64,000 nt of DNA from Clostridium sp. (GCF_029267215.1 NZ_JARIDH010000081.1:1-64000), one strand, 5' to 3'. Shown: positions 17,565 through 29,660, numbered from the stretch's first letter. Numbers and translations: made by a program. The notes: generated by a model from the sequence alone, not told the origin.

Positions 17565-18245
17565 TTATATATCCTCCTTTACTGGATTTATAACAACTAT
17601 TTTTTCAACGGATTCAACTTTTTTTATCTCATCTACAAGGTTTTTAGTAAGAGGATTATCTAATTCAAATACCATTCTTGCGGCTTTACCTCTTTCTGTT
17701 CTAAATACTTTCATGAAAGCTATATTTATATTATGTTCATAGACAATGGCAGTTACTTTTGAAACAGCACCAGGAACATCTTTATGAGAAATTATTAATG
17801 TTGGATATTCACCAGTAAACTCAACAACACTTCCATTTACCTCAGTAATTTTAATACTTCCACCACCAATTGATGAACCAACTATTTCATGGAATACTCC
17901 ATCTATATCTTCAATTATAAATTTAACTGTATTAGGATGTGCATCTCCTAGATTAGCTTCTTTAAATTGTATTTCAATGTTGTTTTTCTTAGCTATTTCT
18001 AAAGAATTTCTAAGTCTTGTATCAGAAGGTTCCATGCCTAATATGCCTGCAACTAAGGCCTTGTCAGTACCATGTCCTTTATATGTTTTTGCAAATGAAC
18101 CATGAAGTAAAAATGTAACTTTCTTTATTTGTTTACCACATATTGCTCTAGCAACTTTTCCAAGTCTTGCAGCGCCTGCAGTATGAGAGCTTGAAGGACC
18201 AATCATTATTGGACCAAGAATATCGAAAACACCATATGTATTCAT
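17565..18245 (-). CDS. sdaAB: L-serine dehydratase, beta subunit
   Basis: Beta subunit, 226 residues, with the N-terminal GPIMIGPSSSHTAGAARLG motif, a family signature. The C-terminal ACT domain (about 148-220) contains HKDVPGAVSKVTAIVYEHNINI and probably senses serine. It is first of the sdaAB-sdaAA pair on the minus strand; AAAGGAG precedes the ATG. It is divergent from purA across a 498-base gap. Confidence 0.96.
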   Translation of the reverse strand: MNTYGVFDILGPIMIGPSSSHTAGAARLGKVARAICGKQIKKVTFLLHGSFAKTYKGHGTDKALVAGILGMEPSDTRLRNSLEIAKKNNIEIQFKEANLGDAHPNTVKFIIEDIDGVFHEIVGSSIGGGSIKITEVNGSVVEFTGEYPTLIISHKDVPGAVSKVTAIVYEHNINIAFMKVFRTERGKAARMVFELDNPLTKNLVDEIKKVESVEKIVVINPVKEDI

Positions 18246-20030
<1,785 letters not shown>

Positions 20031-20050
20031 TACTTAACATATATACCTAT

Positions 20051-20085
20051 AAAATAGCTTGAGATTTAATCTTAAGCTATTTTTC
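20051..20085 (+). terminator. Intrinsic terminator of purA
   Basis: Stem AAAATAGCTT / AAGCTATTTT enclosing a smaller AGAT/ATCT stem, then T tract. Confidence 0.88.
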
Positions 20086-20307
20086 ATATTTAAAGTATAA
20101 TAAATATAAATTAGTGAGAAAATTTCTTATATAAGATTTTATTGTAAATAGATTTTAAAGCATTTTTAATGATTAAGTTTTATTTAAAAGTTATTTCTAA
20201 GTTAGTTAAAATAATTTTATTTTAAGTGATTTTTAGTATAGTTTAAATTGGTTAAAACAATTTAGTTTTAAAATAAATAATTAGGTTATATTTAAAGGAG
20301 AAAAATT

Positions 20308-20787
20308 ATGGGATATATTATGGATTTGAGGAAAGAGTTACCTAATCCACATAGACCTCTTATAATGTGTTCAGCTGGCGTTATAATAATAGATAATTTA
20401 GGAAGAGTATTATTACAGCAAAGAACAGATAATAATATGTGGGGACTTCCTGGTGGAAGCTTGGAACTAGGAGAAAGTTTTCAAGAAGCAGCTATAAGAG
20501 AGGTTTATGAGGAAGTAGGTTTTAAAATTAGCACATTAGATTTATTTAACGTTTATTCTGGTGTGAATTGCTACAACAAATATCCAAATGGTGATGAAAT
20601 ATATAATGCTTCTTCAATATTTGTTACTTCAAATTATGAAGGAGAGATGGTTCTTCAAGAAGAGGAGAGCATGAGTGCAAAATTTTTTTATAAGCATGAA
20701 ATTCCTAATTTAGAAAATATTAATCCACCGGATAGAGTTGTTATTAAGGATATAATAGAAAATTTAGAAATAAATAAGTATTTATAA
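20308..20787 (+). CDS. NUDIX hydrolase
   Basis: Protein of 159 residues with a complete Nudix box: GGSLELGESFQEAAIREVYEEVGF fits GX5EX7REUXEEXGU (about residues 51-74; shown here as the full box, key residues Gly, Glu, Arg-Glu, Glu-Glu and Gly). It would hydrolyse a nucleoside diphosphate linked to some other group. The substrate cannot be told from sequence. An AAAGGAG site precedes the ATG. It is preceded by about 220 AT-rich bases after the purA terminator with no evident feature. Confidence 0.88.
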   Translation: MGYIMDLRKELPNPHRPLIMCSAGVIIIDNLGRVLLQQRTDNNMWGLPGGSLELGESFQEAAIREVYEEVGFKISTLDLFNVYSGVNCYNKYPNGDEIYNASSIFVTSNYEGEMVLQEEESMSAKFFYKHEIPNLENINPPDRVVIKDIIENLEINKYL

Positions 20788-20905
20788 TAAGGTTTATTTT
20801 ACCATAATTAATTCAGAGTTAAATACTTGAGTTTAAAAATTAATCAGCGTATAATTAAAAATATAAAATTTAATCTAAGTATAGTTTAAGAGAGGTGTAG
20901 TTAAA

Positions 20906-21097
20906 ATGATAACTAAAGACATGACAATCGGAGAAATAATAAGAAAAATACCAACAGCTACTGAGGTTTTAATGAGCTTTGGAATGGGTTGTGTTGGTTG
21001 TCCATCAGCTCAAGCTGAAACGTTAGAAGAGGCTGCAATGGTTCATGGAATAAACTTAGATGACTTGATAGCAGCAATAAACAATATAGAATACTAA
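20906..21097 (+). CDS. DUF1858 redox-disulfide domain protein
   Basis: Protein of 63 residues of the DUF1858 type. It opens [16 protein letters not shown] and carries [10 protein letters not shown], a CxxC motif at the tip of the small helical domain, as in hybrid-cluster-protein-associated redox proteins. A role in thiol or metal redox chemistry is likely but the partner is unknown. GAGAGGTG precedes the ATG. The next gene encodes reverse rubrerythrin, consistent with an oxidative stress neighbourhood, although a terminator separates them. Confidence 0.85.
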   Translation: MITKDMTIGEIIRKIPTATEVLMSFGMGCVGCPSAQAETLEEAAMVHGINLDDLIAAINNIEY

Positions 21098-21113
21098 TTT
21101 ATTTAATTATATT

Positions 21114-21154
21114 AAAGTACGAAGAATTCTTGATGAAGGCTTCGTACTTTTTTT
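21114..21154 (+). terminator. Intrinsic terminator after the DUF1858 gene
   Basis: Stem AAAGTACGAAG / CTTCGTACTTT then seven or more T residues. Confidence 0.93.
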
Positions 21155-21170
21155 GTTTGATAAAAATAGT

Positions 21171-21240
21171 CTCTGTTTTAAAATATCATTGATTTTATAT
21201 AGAACAGTAGTATCACTTTAATAAACTATTAAAACAGAAG
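21171..21240 (+). repeat. Palindromic intergenic repeat, compact full copy
   Basis: A 70-bp element bounded by perfect 10-bp inverted ends TCTGTTTTAA (21172-21181) and TTAAAACAGA (21229-21238). Inside is ATTGATTTTATATAGAAC, the family core. It is the cleanest copy for defining ends. Confidence 0.75.
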
Positions 21241-21295
21241 CAAAAAATAAAATTTTAAAAAATTAAAAAATAATTCAAATAACTATTGCTAAACA

Positions 21296-21309
21296 ATAAT
21301 AATTATTAT
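21296..21309 (+). promoter_or_regulatory. Candidate PerR/Fur-like palindrome upstream of rubrerythrin
   Basis: ATAATAATTATTAT is a perfect 14-bp palindrome in the leader region of the rubrerythrin gene, similar to the PerR pattern TTATAATnATTATAA but lacking the central unpaired base. AT-rich context makes a chance match possible. Confidence 0.35.
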
Positions 21310-21435
21310 ATAATAATATCATAAGGTTGAGGAAAATAAAAAATCAACTAATAAATGACTAGAGATTAAGACTTTAAAAGATTATATAAATTAAAATTAG
21401 ATAAAGAAATTGTTTGTTTGTAGGAGGAATATATT

Positions 21436-21978
21436 ATGAAAAAATTTGTTTGTACAGTATGTGGATATGTTTATGAAGGAGAAAAAGCACCAGAAAAATG
21501 CCCAGTATGTGGTGTTGGAGCTGATAAATTCATGGAACAAAGTGGAGAATTAAACTTTGCTGATGAGCACAGAATTGGAGTAGCTAAAGGTGTTGATGAG
21601 AGAATAATCGAAGGATTACAAGCTAATTTTGCTGGAGAGTGTACAGAAGTAGGAATGTACTTAGCAATGTCAAGACAAGCTGATAGAGAAGGATTCCCAG
21701 AAGTTGCAGAAGCATATAAAAGAATAGCATTTGAAGAAGCAGAGCACGCTGCTAAATTTGCTGAAATGTTAGGAGAAGTTGTGGAAGCTGATACAAAAGC
21801 TAACTTACAAGCTAGAGTAAATGCAGAGCACGGAGCTTGCCAAGGTAAAAAAGATTTAGCTACTTTAGCTAAACAATTAAATTTAGATGCAATCCATGAC
21901 ACAGTTCATGAAATGTGTAAAGACGAAGCTAGACATGGAAAAGCTTTTGAAGGATTATTAAAAAGATATTTTAATTAA
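21436..21978 (+). CDS. Reverse rubrerythrin (rubredoxin domain at N terminus)
   Basis: NADH-linked peroxide/oxygen reductase of anaerobes, 180 residues. The rubredoxin-like FeS4 domain comes first ([11 protein letters not shown] and [11 protein letters not shown], residues 1-36). The four-helix ferritin-like diiron domain follows, with [30 protein letters not shown] and [10 protein letters not shown] supplying Glu/His ligands. Canonical rubrerythrin has the rubredoxin domain at the C terminus, so this is the reverse type. AGGAGG precedes the ATG, and a strong terminator follows. High expression is likely from the strong RBS and preferred codons. Confidence 0.95.
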   Translation: MKKFVCTVCGYVYEGEKAPEKCPVCGVGADKFMEQSGELNFADEHRIGVAKGVDERIIEGLQANFAGECTEVGMYLAMSRQADREGFPEVAEAYKRIAFEEAEHAAKFAEMLGEVVEADTKANLQARVNAEHGACQGKKDLATLAKQLNLDAIHDTVHEMCKDEARHGKAFEGLLKRYFN

Positions 21979-21985
21979 GATTAAA

Positions 21986-22024
21986 TAAAAAAGTGGTTAG
22001 GAAAAATTCCTAACCACTTTTTTT
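21986..22024 (+). terminator. Intrinsic terminator of rubrerythrin
   Basis: Perfect 15-bp stem AAAAGTGGTTAGGAA / TTCCTAACCACTTTT, AAA loop, T tract. Confidence 0.96.
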
Positions 22025-22075
22025 ATTTTCATATATTTGTTGAAACAAATTGGCTTTTTATGATTATTATTAAAC

Positions 22076-22132
22076 TTTCAATGAAACTCTAAAATATTTA
22101 TTTTCTTTTAGAAAATCTAAACAAAATATAAA
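22076..22132 (-). repeat. Degenerate palindromic repeat, reverse copy
   Basis: TTCAATGAAACTCTAAAATATTTATT matches the left part of the 60481 copy in an 18-nt run (TTCAATGAAACTCTAAA plus flanking bases). The rest, TAGAAAATCTAAACAAAATA, is a weak match to the core. It is a relic. The rest of the gap to 22400 is featureless AT-rich DNA. Confidence 0.5.
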
Positions 22133-22411
22133 TTAAAAATCGATTAAAATATTCGCAACAATTTTTTTGGTAAAACTATATATGTTAAAAAGAAATATAA
22201 ACACAAAAAAAGACTGTGAAAATTAATTTGAATATTTGTATATGTTTTTAATGAAAAAGATTTCAAAAGAATATTCTATTAATCAAATAATCTATATTAA
22301 ATTCAAGAAAATCTTAATTATAACATATTAATAAGGAAAAATAAATTAACAAATTGTTAATAATAAATATAAATATTGAATATTTTTTGAGTTAATGTTA
22401 ATATTTAGGAG

Positions 22412-22425
22412 TGGAAACGATTTTA
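22412..22425 (+). promoter_or_regulatory. Candidate catabolite-responsive (cre) element
   Basis: TGGAAACGATTTTA fits much of the Firmicute cre consensus (TGnAAnCGnTnnCA) except the last positions, 45 nt before the aldolase start. CcpA binding is only a suggestion. Confidence 0.3.
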
Positions 22426-22469
22426 AAACTAAAATTAATATTTTTAAAGTAATAAAAAGGAGAAATGAA

Positions 22470-23117
22470 ATGAAAATATTTATTGATACTGCTAATGTAG
22501 AAGATATAAGAAAAGCTAGTGAATTAGGTGTCATATGTGGAGTTACAACAAACCCTTCATTAATAGCTAGAGAAGGAAGAGATATAAAAGAAGTTATAGA
22601 AGAGATTTGTAGTATAGTTGATGGACCTATCAGTGCAGAAGTTATGGCTTTAGAATGTGATGAAATGGTTAGAGAAGGAAGAGAGTTAGCTAAAATCCAC
22701 AAGAATATAGTTATAAAAATACCTATGTGTGAAGAAGGATTAAAAGCTGTAAAAATATTAGCTAAAGAGGGAATAAGAACTAATGTTACTTTAATATTCT
22801 CACCATTACAAGCTTTATTAGCAGCAAGAGCTGGAGCATCATTTGTAAGTCCATTCTTAGGAAGACTTGATGATATAGGAAATCCAGGAATAGAAATAGT
22901 AAGTCAAATAGCTGAAATGTTTAATATACATGGAATAGATACTGAAATAATCTCAGCAAGTGTTAGAAATCCAATGCATGTTTTAGACTCAGCTATGGCA
23001 GGATCACACATTGCAACAATACCTTACAATGTTATTGTTCAAATGGTTAAGCATCCTTTAACTGATGCTGGAATGAAGAAATTTATTGAAGATTACAACA
23101 AAGTATTCAATAAATAA
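22470..23117 (+). CDS. Fructose-6-phosphate aldolase / TalC-type transaldolase
   Basis: Short class I aldolase of the FSA/TalC family, 215 residues. ATG 22470 gives the family N terminus [22 protein letters not shown] precedes it. Motifs are [10 protein letters not shown], the Schiff-base lysine in [16 protein letters not shown], and [11 protein letters not shown]. It either cleaves fructose-6-phosphate to dihydroxyacetone and glyceraldehyde-3-phosphate or acts as transaldolase in the pentose phosphate pathway; the two cannot be distinguished here. It stands alone with its own terminator. Confidence 0.93.
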   Translation: MKIFIDTANVEDIRKASELGVICGVTTNPSLIAREGRDIKEVIEEICSIVDGPISAEVMALECDEMVREGRELAKIHKNIVIKIPMCEEGLKAVKILAKEGIRTNVTLIFSPLQALLAARAGASFVSPFLGRLDDIGNPGIEIVSQIAEMFNIHGIDTEIISASVRNPMHVLDSAMAGSHIATIPYNVIVQMVKHPLTDAGMKKFIEDYNKVFNK

Positions 23118-23245
23118 GAAATTTTATTTTTAAAATACAGGTGTAAATTTAGTTTATAAAGTATTAATACTTTTATAAAATATGATAATACAATTAATTT
23201 TATTTATCATATTATAAAATTAAAAACAGTCAACAATTAACCCTT

Positions 23246-23280
23246 AAAAGAATTATCTTTTTTAGATAATTCTTTTTTTA
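23246..23280 (+). terminator. Intrinsic terminator of the FSA/TalC gene
   Basis: Stem AAAAGAATTATCT / AGATAATTCTTTT then T tract. From here to 23545 only AT-rich leader sequence for the GH101 gene is seen. Confidence 0.88.
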
Positions 23281-23545
23281 TTTTTATATGTATGCTGAAA
23301 AAATACTACATTAATTAATACTTATAAATATTTAGAATATATTATGATTTTTAAGAATAATATTACTAAATAAAAAACAGTTACATTATAAAAATAAAGG
23401 TATATAAATATATTTTTATAATAATTTAATTTTAATTAGGTATTGTAAATAAAATGCATAATAAGGTATGAAATATACATGTTTTTTATTTATATTAAAA
23501 GATAAAATTATAAATGTAAACATTGTCATAAGTATGGGGGAAAAA

Positions 23546-26500
23546 ATGAGAAGAAAATCTATGAACAAGAAAATTTCTGCAATAATAGCAGCTTCTTTTA
23601 TTGGAGGACAATTACCAATTTCAGTACTAGCTACATCTGTTACTGAGGATAGCATTGAAACTAGCAATGAAGAGAGAATTGAAGATAGTGTTGAAAATAG
23701 TACTGAAGAAAACTCTGAAACTAATAGTGAGGAAAATTCTGAAAATAATAAATCAGAAGAAGATGATAAAGATTTAGAAGAAAATTTAACTAATAAGGAT
23801 GAAGATTCAGAGATTTATATTCAAAATTATGATAGACTAGAAGGAATTACTTGGACAAAATTATCAGGTTCAGGAAATACTGAAGTTATTGATGGATTTT
23901 TATCAGTTACAAATAATGGTGACTATAGAATTGTTGAAGACCAATCACCAAACATAAAAAATGGTCAATTAGAAAGCAGATTTATAGTTGGAGGGTCTCA
24001 AACAGGAATAATATTCAGAGCAAATGAATCAAATTATGGAATGATTAACTATAATTCAGGCAAGGGTTGGGTTATAGAAAATAAAAGTAAGTGGGAAGAT
24101 ATTTCAGGACCAACCTTAAATAAGGGTGATGAGGTAATAGTTAAGGCCACATTTGTAGACAAAAAATTAACTGTTAATGTTTCTGTAAATAATGGAGAAT
24201 TTGAAACTATATATGATAAAGAATCAGATTTAATTCCTTTACAAGCTGGTAAAGTTGGATATAGAGGTTGGGGTGCTTCTAAAACTACAAAATTTGATTA
24301 TATTAAATATTCTTCTATTAGTGTAGAAAATGGGCCTATAGTTTCAATAAATGAAGTTAATGTAGAAACTTATCCAAGAGTTAAGCCTAATTTGCCATCA
24401 AGTGTTACAGTAAATTATGAAAATGGTATGTCTAGTATTAAAGAAGTTTCTTGGAATTATATACCTAAAGAAAATTATTCAAAACCAGGCACATTTAAGG
24501 TAGAAGGAATTGTTGAAGGAACAGATATAAAAGCTGTAGCTAATGTAACCACAAAATCTGATTTATCACATTATGAAATTAATTTTGATACAGAAGAAAC
24601 AAGGGGAGATTGGCAATTTACAAAAGGTAGTGGCTCTCCTAGTTATGAAAATGGAAAATTAAATTTACCTATGAATGGGATATCTACGGTTGTTGATATG
24701 AATTCACCAGATTTAAAGAATTTTACTTATGAAACAGATTTTTCTGTTGATAATGATGAAGGAAGAATAGGATTGTTATTTAGATATGTTTCAGAAAGTG
24801 AATGGGCAGCTATATGCTATGATAAAAATTCTTGGGTATGGAAAACTGGTGATGGTAAATATGGTGCATTTCCAGGAACATTTAAAATAGAAAAAGGTAA
24901 AAATTATAGAATAAAGCTTAAAGTAGAAGATACTAATATTACTATGTGGATTGATGACGAAAAAATAGGACAGACTTCAGTAGGAAATTTACCAGATGTA
25001 AGAGGAAAAATTGGATTAACTGGATGGTATAGTAATAAAAATGTTACTTTAGACAATATTATTGTTGAAGAATTAGGTGAAATAATAGCGCCAGAAACAG
25101 GAACATTAGAAGAACAAAGTATAGAGTCAAATTTTATGAAGGTTGTTTTAGACAACAGATTTCCAACTGTTATTAGATATGAGTGGAAAGGAACTGAAGA
25201 TATTTTATTGGGGGCAGAGGTAGATGATTTACAAGCTCAATATATGGTTGAAATTAACGGTGAAAAAAGAATTCCAAAAGTAACTAGTGAATTTAATAAT
25301 AATGAAGGAATATATACATTAAATTTTGAAGATATAGGAATGATTATTACGTTAAAAATAACTGTTAATGAAAATAAATTAAGAATGGAAGTTACAGATA
25401 TTAAAGAAGGTGATGTTAAACTTCAAACTTTAAATTTTCCAAATCATAGTTTAGCCTCAGTAAGCAGTTTGAATAATGGTAAAATAGCATCTGTTTTAAC
25501 AACTGGTGATTGGAATAATATACAGGAAGAATTTATAGATGTTGCTAAGGAAAGACCTGGAGTTAAGGGGAAAACTTATGCCTTTATAAATGATGATAAG
25601 TTTGCTGTTACAATAAATAATAATACTATTGAAGGAGGAAATAGAGTTGTATTAACAACTGAAAATGATGTTCTTCCAGACAATACTAATTATAAAAAAG
25701 TTGGAATTTCTAATGGTACTTGGACTTATAAAGAGATACTTCAAGAGGCTACAGAGCAAGGAAGTAAGCTATATCAAGGTGAAAAGCCATGGTCAGAAGT
25801 GATTATAGCAAGAGATGAAAATGAAGATGGACAAATAGATTGGCAAGATGGAGCTATTCAGTATAGAAAAAATATGAAAATCCCAGTAGGTGGAGATGAA
25901 ATAAAAAATCAAATGTCATATATTGATTTTAATATTGGATATACTCAAAATCCATTTTTAAGATCATTAGATACAATTAAAAAACTTTCAAATTATACAG
26001 ATGGATTTGGACAACTAGTTCTTCATAAAGGATATCAAGCAGAAGGACATGATGACTCTCATCCAGATTATGGTGGACATATTGGTATTAGACAAGGAGG
26101 TAAGGAAGATTTTAATACTTTGATAAAACAAGGTAAGGAATATAATGCTAAAATAGGTGTCCATGTAAATGCAACTGAATATACAATGGATGCATTTCAA
26201 TATCCAACTAAATTAGTTAATGAAAAACATCCAGGATGGGGATGGTTAGATCAAGCTTATTATGTTGATCAAAGAGGAGATATAACTAGTGGTGAATTAT
26301 TTAGAAGACTTGATATGTTGATGGAAGATGCTCCAGATTTAGGATGGATTTATGTTGATGTTTACACAGGTAATGGATGGAATGCTCATCAATTAGGAGA
26401 AAAGATAAATGATTATGGAATTATGATTGCAACTGAAATGAATGGTCCTTTAGAACAGCATGTTCCATGGACTCATTGGGGGGGAGACCCTGCATATCCT

Positions 26501-29092
26501 AATAAGGGAAATGCAAGCAAAATAATGAGATTTATGAAAAATGATACTCAAGATTCATTCTTAGCAGATTCATTAGTTAAAGGTAATAAACATTTATTAT
26601 CAGGTGGATGGGGAACTAGACATGATATAGAAGGAGATTATGGAATAGGAGTATTCTATAATCAAGTATTACCTACTAAATATTTGCAACATTTCCCAAT
26701 AATTAAGATGAGTGAAAATGAAGTATTATTTGAAAATGGTGTTAAGGCTGTTAGAGAAAATTCTAATATAAATTATTATAGAAATGATAGATTGGTTGCT
26801 ACTACTCCAGAAAATTCAATTGGAGAGACTGGTATAGGGGATACTCAATTATTTTTACCATGGAATCCAGTTGATGAGGCAAACAGTGATAAGATATATC
26901 ATTGGAATCCACTTGGAACTAATTCAAAATGGACTCTTCCAGAAGGATGGAATTCTAATAAAAAAGTTTATTTATATGAATTATCAGATTTGGGAAGAAC
27001 TTTGGTCAAGGAAGTAAAAGTTATAAATGGAAAGGTTAATTTAGACGTAAAACAAAACACTCCATATATAATTACTAAGGAAAAAGTTGAAGAGAAGAGG
27101 ATTAGCGATTGGGGGGATGGATCAGAAATAAAAGATCCAGGATTTGACTCTCAAACTTTTGATAAGTGGAATAAGGAATCTACTGCTGAAAATACAGAGC
27201 ATATAACTATTGAAAATGAAAATATTGAAAAAAGATTAGGAAATGATGTTCTTAAAATAAGTGGAAATAAAGGTGCTGATGCTAAAATTTCTCAAAATAT
27301 AAGTGGGTTAAAAGAAGGATTAACTTATTCTGTATCTGCCTGGGTTAAAAATGATAATAATAGAGAGGTTACATTGGGAGTTAATCTTGATGGACAAGAT
27401 TTTACTAATGTGATAACAAGTGGTGGAAAAGTAAGACAAGGAGAAGGTGTTAAGTATTATGGAGATACTTTTGTTAGAATGGAAGTAGAATTTACTGTAC
27501 CTAAAGGAGTAAATTCAGCTAATATTTATTTAAAAGCTTCAGAAGGAGAGTCTGACTCAGTTGTATTAGTTGATGATTTTAGAATTTGGGATCATCCAGG
27601 ACATACTAATAGAGATGGATATGTATTTTATGAAGACTTTGAAAATGTAGATGAAGGTATATCACCATTTTATTTATCTCCAGGAAGAGGAACTTCAAAT
27701 AGAACTCATTTAGCTGAAAAAGATATATCTATAAATGGAAATCAAAGAATGAACTGGGTACTTGATGGAAGATTTTCATTAAAATCTAATCAACAACCAA
27801 ATGAAACTGGTGAAATGTTAACCACAGATGTTTCATCATTCAAATTAGAGCCTAATAAAACTTATGAACTTGGATTCTTATATTCATTAGAAAATGAATC
27901 TCCAGGATACACTGTTAATATTAAGACTAGAAATGGAGATAAGATTTTAAATATTCCTTTAGAAGCTACTGGTTCAAATTATGAACAAAATATTTTCACT
28001 AAAACTAAATCTGTAACTCATGAGTTTTCAACTGGAGAACTTGACGGAGATTATTATATTACTTTAGAAAAAGGTGAGGGATTTAAAGAGGTAATATTAG
28101 ATAATATCTATGTTAAAGAAATTGATAAGTCAGTTGAATCAGCAGAATTAGCTTATGTAAATTTAAATGTAGTTAAAAATCATTTAGAAGTTGGACAAAG
28201 AGTACCATTTTCTATAGAGGCATTGATGAATAATGGTGAAAAGGTTAATTTAGAAGAAGCTGAAATTGAATATGAAATTTCAAACCCAGATGTTTTAAGT
28301 ATTGAAAATAAAATGATGACTGGAATTTCTGATGGGGTTACAGATGTTAAAGTTAATATTACACTAAATGGAAAGAAAATTTCTTCAAATATAGTTAAAA
28401 TTGTAGTTGGAAAAGTTTCTTCAAATGAAGGTAGTTCATCACCTTCAGTTATAAATAGTATTCCAGAAATAAATGCTAAAGATGTTGAATTAAAAATTGG
28501 AGATAAGTTTGATCCAATGGAAGGGGTAACAGCAGAGGATAAGGAAGATGGAGATATAACAAAAAATATTGAGGTTATAGAAAATAATGTAGATACAGAA
28601 AAAGCTGGAGATTATAATGTAGTTTACAAAGTAACAGATAGTAATGGGGCATCAAGCACTAAGAAGATAAATGTTAAAGTGAATGAAAAAGAAACAACTC
28701 CTTTAGAAGAGATTAAGGTAACTGGTATAAAGTTAAATAAAAACAATTTAAATCTTAAAAAAGGTGAAAAATATACTTTAAAAGCTGAAATAAGTCCAAA
28801 GGATGCAACAAATAAGGAGGTTATATGGATATCAAGTAATCCAAATGTTGTATCAGTTGATGAGAATGGAAATATAGAGGCTAAATCAGTAGGAGAAGCT
28901 GAAATAACAGTAACAATTAAAGATGGAGGCTTTAAAGACACATGCAAAGTTATTGTTACTAAGAGTCAGTCACAATCTGGTGTGTTACCTAGCACTGGTT
29001 CATTGATAGGAAGAATAGCCATGTCAATAATAGGTGCTATAGTTGCTGGAATAGGTGTGGCGGTTGTTTTTTACAAAAAAAAAGATAATTAA
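23546..29092 (+). CDS. Cell-wall-anchored endo-alpha-N-acetylgalactosaminidase (GH101)
   Basis: Secreted hydrolase of 1848 residues that removes Gal-beta-1,3-GalNAc from Ser/Thr in mucin O-glycans. The start at 23546 follows GGGGG at 23536-23540. Order: signal peptide (1-31), acidic low-complexity stretch, two laminin-G-like or carbohydrate-binding regions, GH101 catalytic core with probable nucleophile Asp938 in WIYVDVYTGNG and acid/base Glu964 in IATEMNG, further beta-sandwich modules, a DUF5011 Ig-like repeat (NAKDVELKIGDKFDP), a Big2 domain (KVTGIKLNKNNLNL), and a sortase signal LPSTG at 1814-1818 with hydrophobic tail and KKKDN. The Asp-Glu spacing (26) is shorter than I recall in the pneumococcal enzyme (32), but the aligned neighbourhood agrees. 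Confidence 0.93.
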   Translation: MRRKSMNKKISAIIAASFIGGQLPISVLATSVTEDSIETSNEERIEDSVENSTEENSETNSEENSENNKSEEDDKDLEENLTNKDEDSEIYIQNYDRLEGITWTKLSGSGNTEVIDGFLSVTNNGDYRIVEDQSPNIKNGQLESRFIVGGSQTGIIFRANESNYGMINYNSGKGWVIENKSKWEDISGPTLNKGDEVIVKATFVDKKLTVNVSVNNGEFETIYDKESDLIPLQAGKVGYRGWGASKTTKFDYIKYSSISVENGPIVSINEVNVETYPRVKPNLPSSVTVNYENGMSSIKEVSWNYIPKENYSKPGTFKVEGIVEGTDIKAVANVTTKSDLSHYEINFDTEETRGDWQFTKGSGSPSYENGKLNLPMNGISTVVDMNSPDLKNFTYETDFSVDNDEGRIGLLFRYVSESEWAAICYDKNSWVWKTGDGKYGAFPGTFKIEKGKNYRIKLKVEDTNITMWIDDEKIGQTSVGNLPDVRGKIGLTGWYSNKNVTLDNIIVEELGEIIAPETGTLEEQSIESNFMKVVLDNRFPTVIRYEWKGTEDILLGAEVDDLQAQYMVEINGEKRIPKVTSEFNNNEGIYTLNFEDIGMIITLKITVNENKLRMEVTDIKEGDVKLQTLNFPNHSLASVSSLNNGKIASVLTTGDWNNIQEEFIDVAKERPGVKGKTYAFINDDKFAVTINNNTIEGGNRVVLTTENDVLPDNTNYKKVGISNGTWTYKEILQEATEQGSKLYQGEKPWSEVIIARDENEDGQIDWQDGAIQYRKNMKIPVGGDEIKNQMSYIDFNIGYTQNPFLRSLDTIKKLSNYTDGFGQLVLHKGYQAEGHDDSHPDYGGHIGIRQGGKEDFNTLIKQGKEYNAKIGVHVNATEYTMDAFQYPTKLVNEKHPGWGWLDQAYYVDQRGDITSGELFRRLDMLMEDAPDLGWIYVDVYTGNGWNAHQLGEKINDYGIMIATEMNGPLEQHVPWTHWGGDPAYPNKGNASKIMRFMKNDTQDSFLADSLVKGNKHLLSGGWGTRHDIEGDYGIGVFYNQVLPTKYLQHFPIIKMSENEVLFENGVKAVRENSNINYYRNDRLVATTPENSIGETGIGDTQLFLPWNPVDEANSDKIYHWNPLGTNSKWTLPEGWNSNKKVYLYELSDLGRTLVKEVKVINGKVNLDVKQNTPYIITKEKVEEKRISDWGDGSEIKDPGFDSQTFDKWNKESTAENTEHITIENENIEKRLGNDVLKISGNKGADAKISQNISGLKEGLTYSVSAWVKNDNNREVTLGVNLDGQDFTNVITSGGKVRQGEGVKYYGDTFVRMEVEFTVPKGVNSANIYLKASEGESDSVVLVDDFRIWDHPGHTNRDGYVFYEDFENVDEGISPFYLSPGRGTSNRTHLAEKDISINGNQRMNWVLDGRFSLKSNQQPNETGEMLTTDVSSFKLEPNKTYELGFLYSLENESPGYTVNIKTRNGDKILNIPLEATGSNYEQNIFTKTKSVTHEFSTGELDGDYYITLEKGEGFKEVILDNIYVKEIDKSVESAELAYVNLNVVKNHLEVGQRVPFSIEALMNNGEKVNLEEAEIEYEISNPDVLSIENKMMTGISDGVTDVKVNITLNGKKISSNIVKIVVGKVSSNEGSSSPSVINSIPEINAKDVELKIGDKFDPMEGVTAEDKEDGDITKNIEVIENNVDTEKAGDYNVVYKVTDSNGASSTKKINVKVNEKETTPLEEIKVTGIKLNKNNLNLKKGEKYTLKAEISPKDATNKEVIWISSNPNVVSVDENGNIEAKSVGEAEITVTIKDGGFKDTCKVIVTKSQSQSGVLPSTGSLIGRIAMSIIGAIVAGIGVAVVFYKKKDN

Positions 29093-29138
29093 AAAATAGA
29101 ATATAAATTATAGAAATATTTTGTTATAATTTATTTTG

Positions 29139-29170
29139 TAGAACTCATTAAATTGAGTTCTATTTTTTTT
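29139..29170 (+). terminator. Intrinsic terminator of the GH101 gene
   Basis: Stem TAGAACTCA / TGAGTTCTA with short loop, then eight T residues. Confidence 0.93.
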
Positions 29171-29520
29171 AAAATTATAAATTTAGCATTTTTAAATTAG
29201 TGATAGGGTATAATTTAGATTTTTTAATAATTTTTATAATCTTATGTTATAGTTAAAATAAAATGTTAAAATAAAAGAAAGTCATTATATAAAGATATTA
29301 TTTTATAACTTATAGTTAAAATAAAAGGGAATGATAGGTAACTAGTTAATTTTTAGAGTTAACTTAATAAGTTTAACTAAATGAAAAGATTATTAGTTAT
29401 TTTTAGTTTTTACAAATAAAAATAGAATTTAGAAATTTAAATATATAAGTGTAGAATATATAGCATGATAAAATTTATTTTTTTAGATTATTATAGATAT
29501 GGATAAATAAATTTGAAAGT
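29171..29520. other. AT-rich gap between the GH101 gene and aroF
   Basis: About 350 bases without ORF. The string TATAGTTAAAATAAAA occurs twice (near 29246 and 29310) and again near 44436, possibly a worn dispersed element. No promoter could be fixed with confidence. Confidence 0.4.
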
Positions 29521-29572
29521 GGGGTGAAAAACCGTTGTCAATTTAAAAAGAGAAATAATATTATAAAACTTG
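29521..29572 (+). repeat. 52-bp repeat, copy 1 (upstream of aroF)
   Basis: Aligned without gaps to 58049-58100, 45 of 52 positions are identical, including TTGTCAATT and ATAAAACTTG. It lies 88 nt before the aroF start, while copy 2 lies 74 nt before the merR-type gene. Confidence 0.8.
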
Positions 29573-29655
29573 AAAAGTAAATAAGTTTATTTTACAGAAG
29601 ATTAGGGAATATAATAAGAATTTAAACAAGATTTATAAAGTTTTGGCAACGGGTT
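29530..29655 (+). promoter_or_regulatory. Long-range inverted repeat in the aroF leader
   Basis: AACCGTTGTCAA (29530-29541) can pair with TTGGCAACGGGTT (29643-29655), 12 pairs with one bulge and one G-U. The right arm occupies the ribosome-binding zone of aroF, whose ATG is at 29661 and has no clear AGGAGG. It could limit initiation or be a remnant of an attenuator. Confidence 0.5.
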
Positions 29656-29660
29656 AAATT

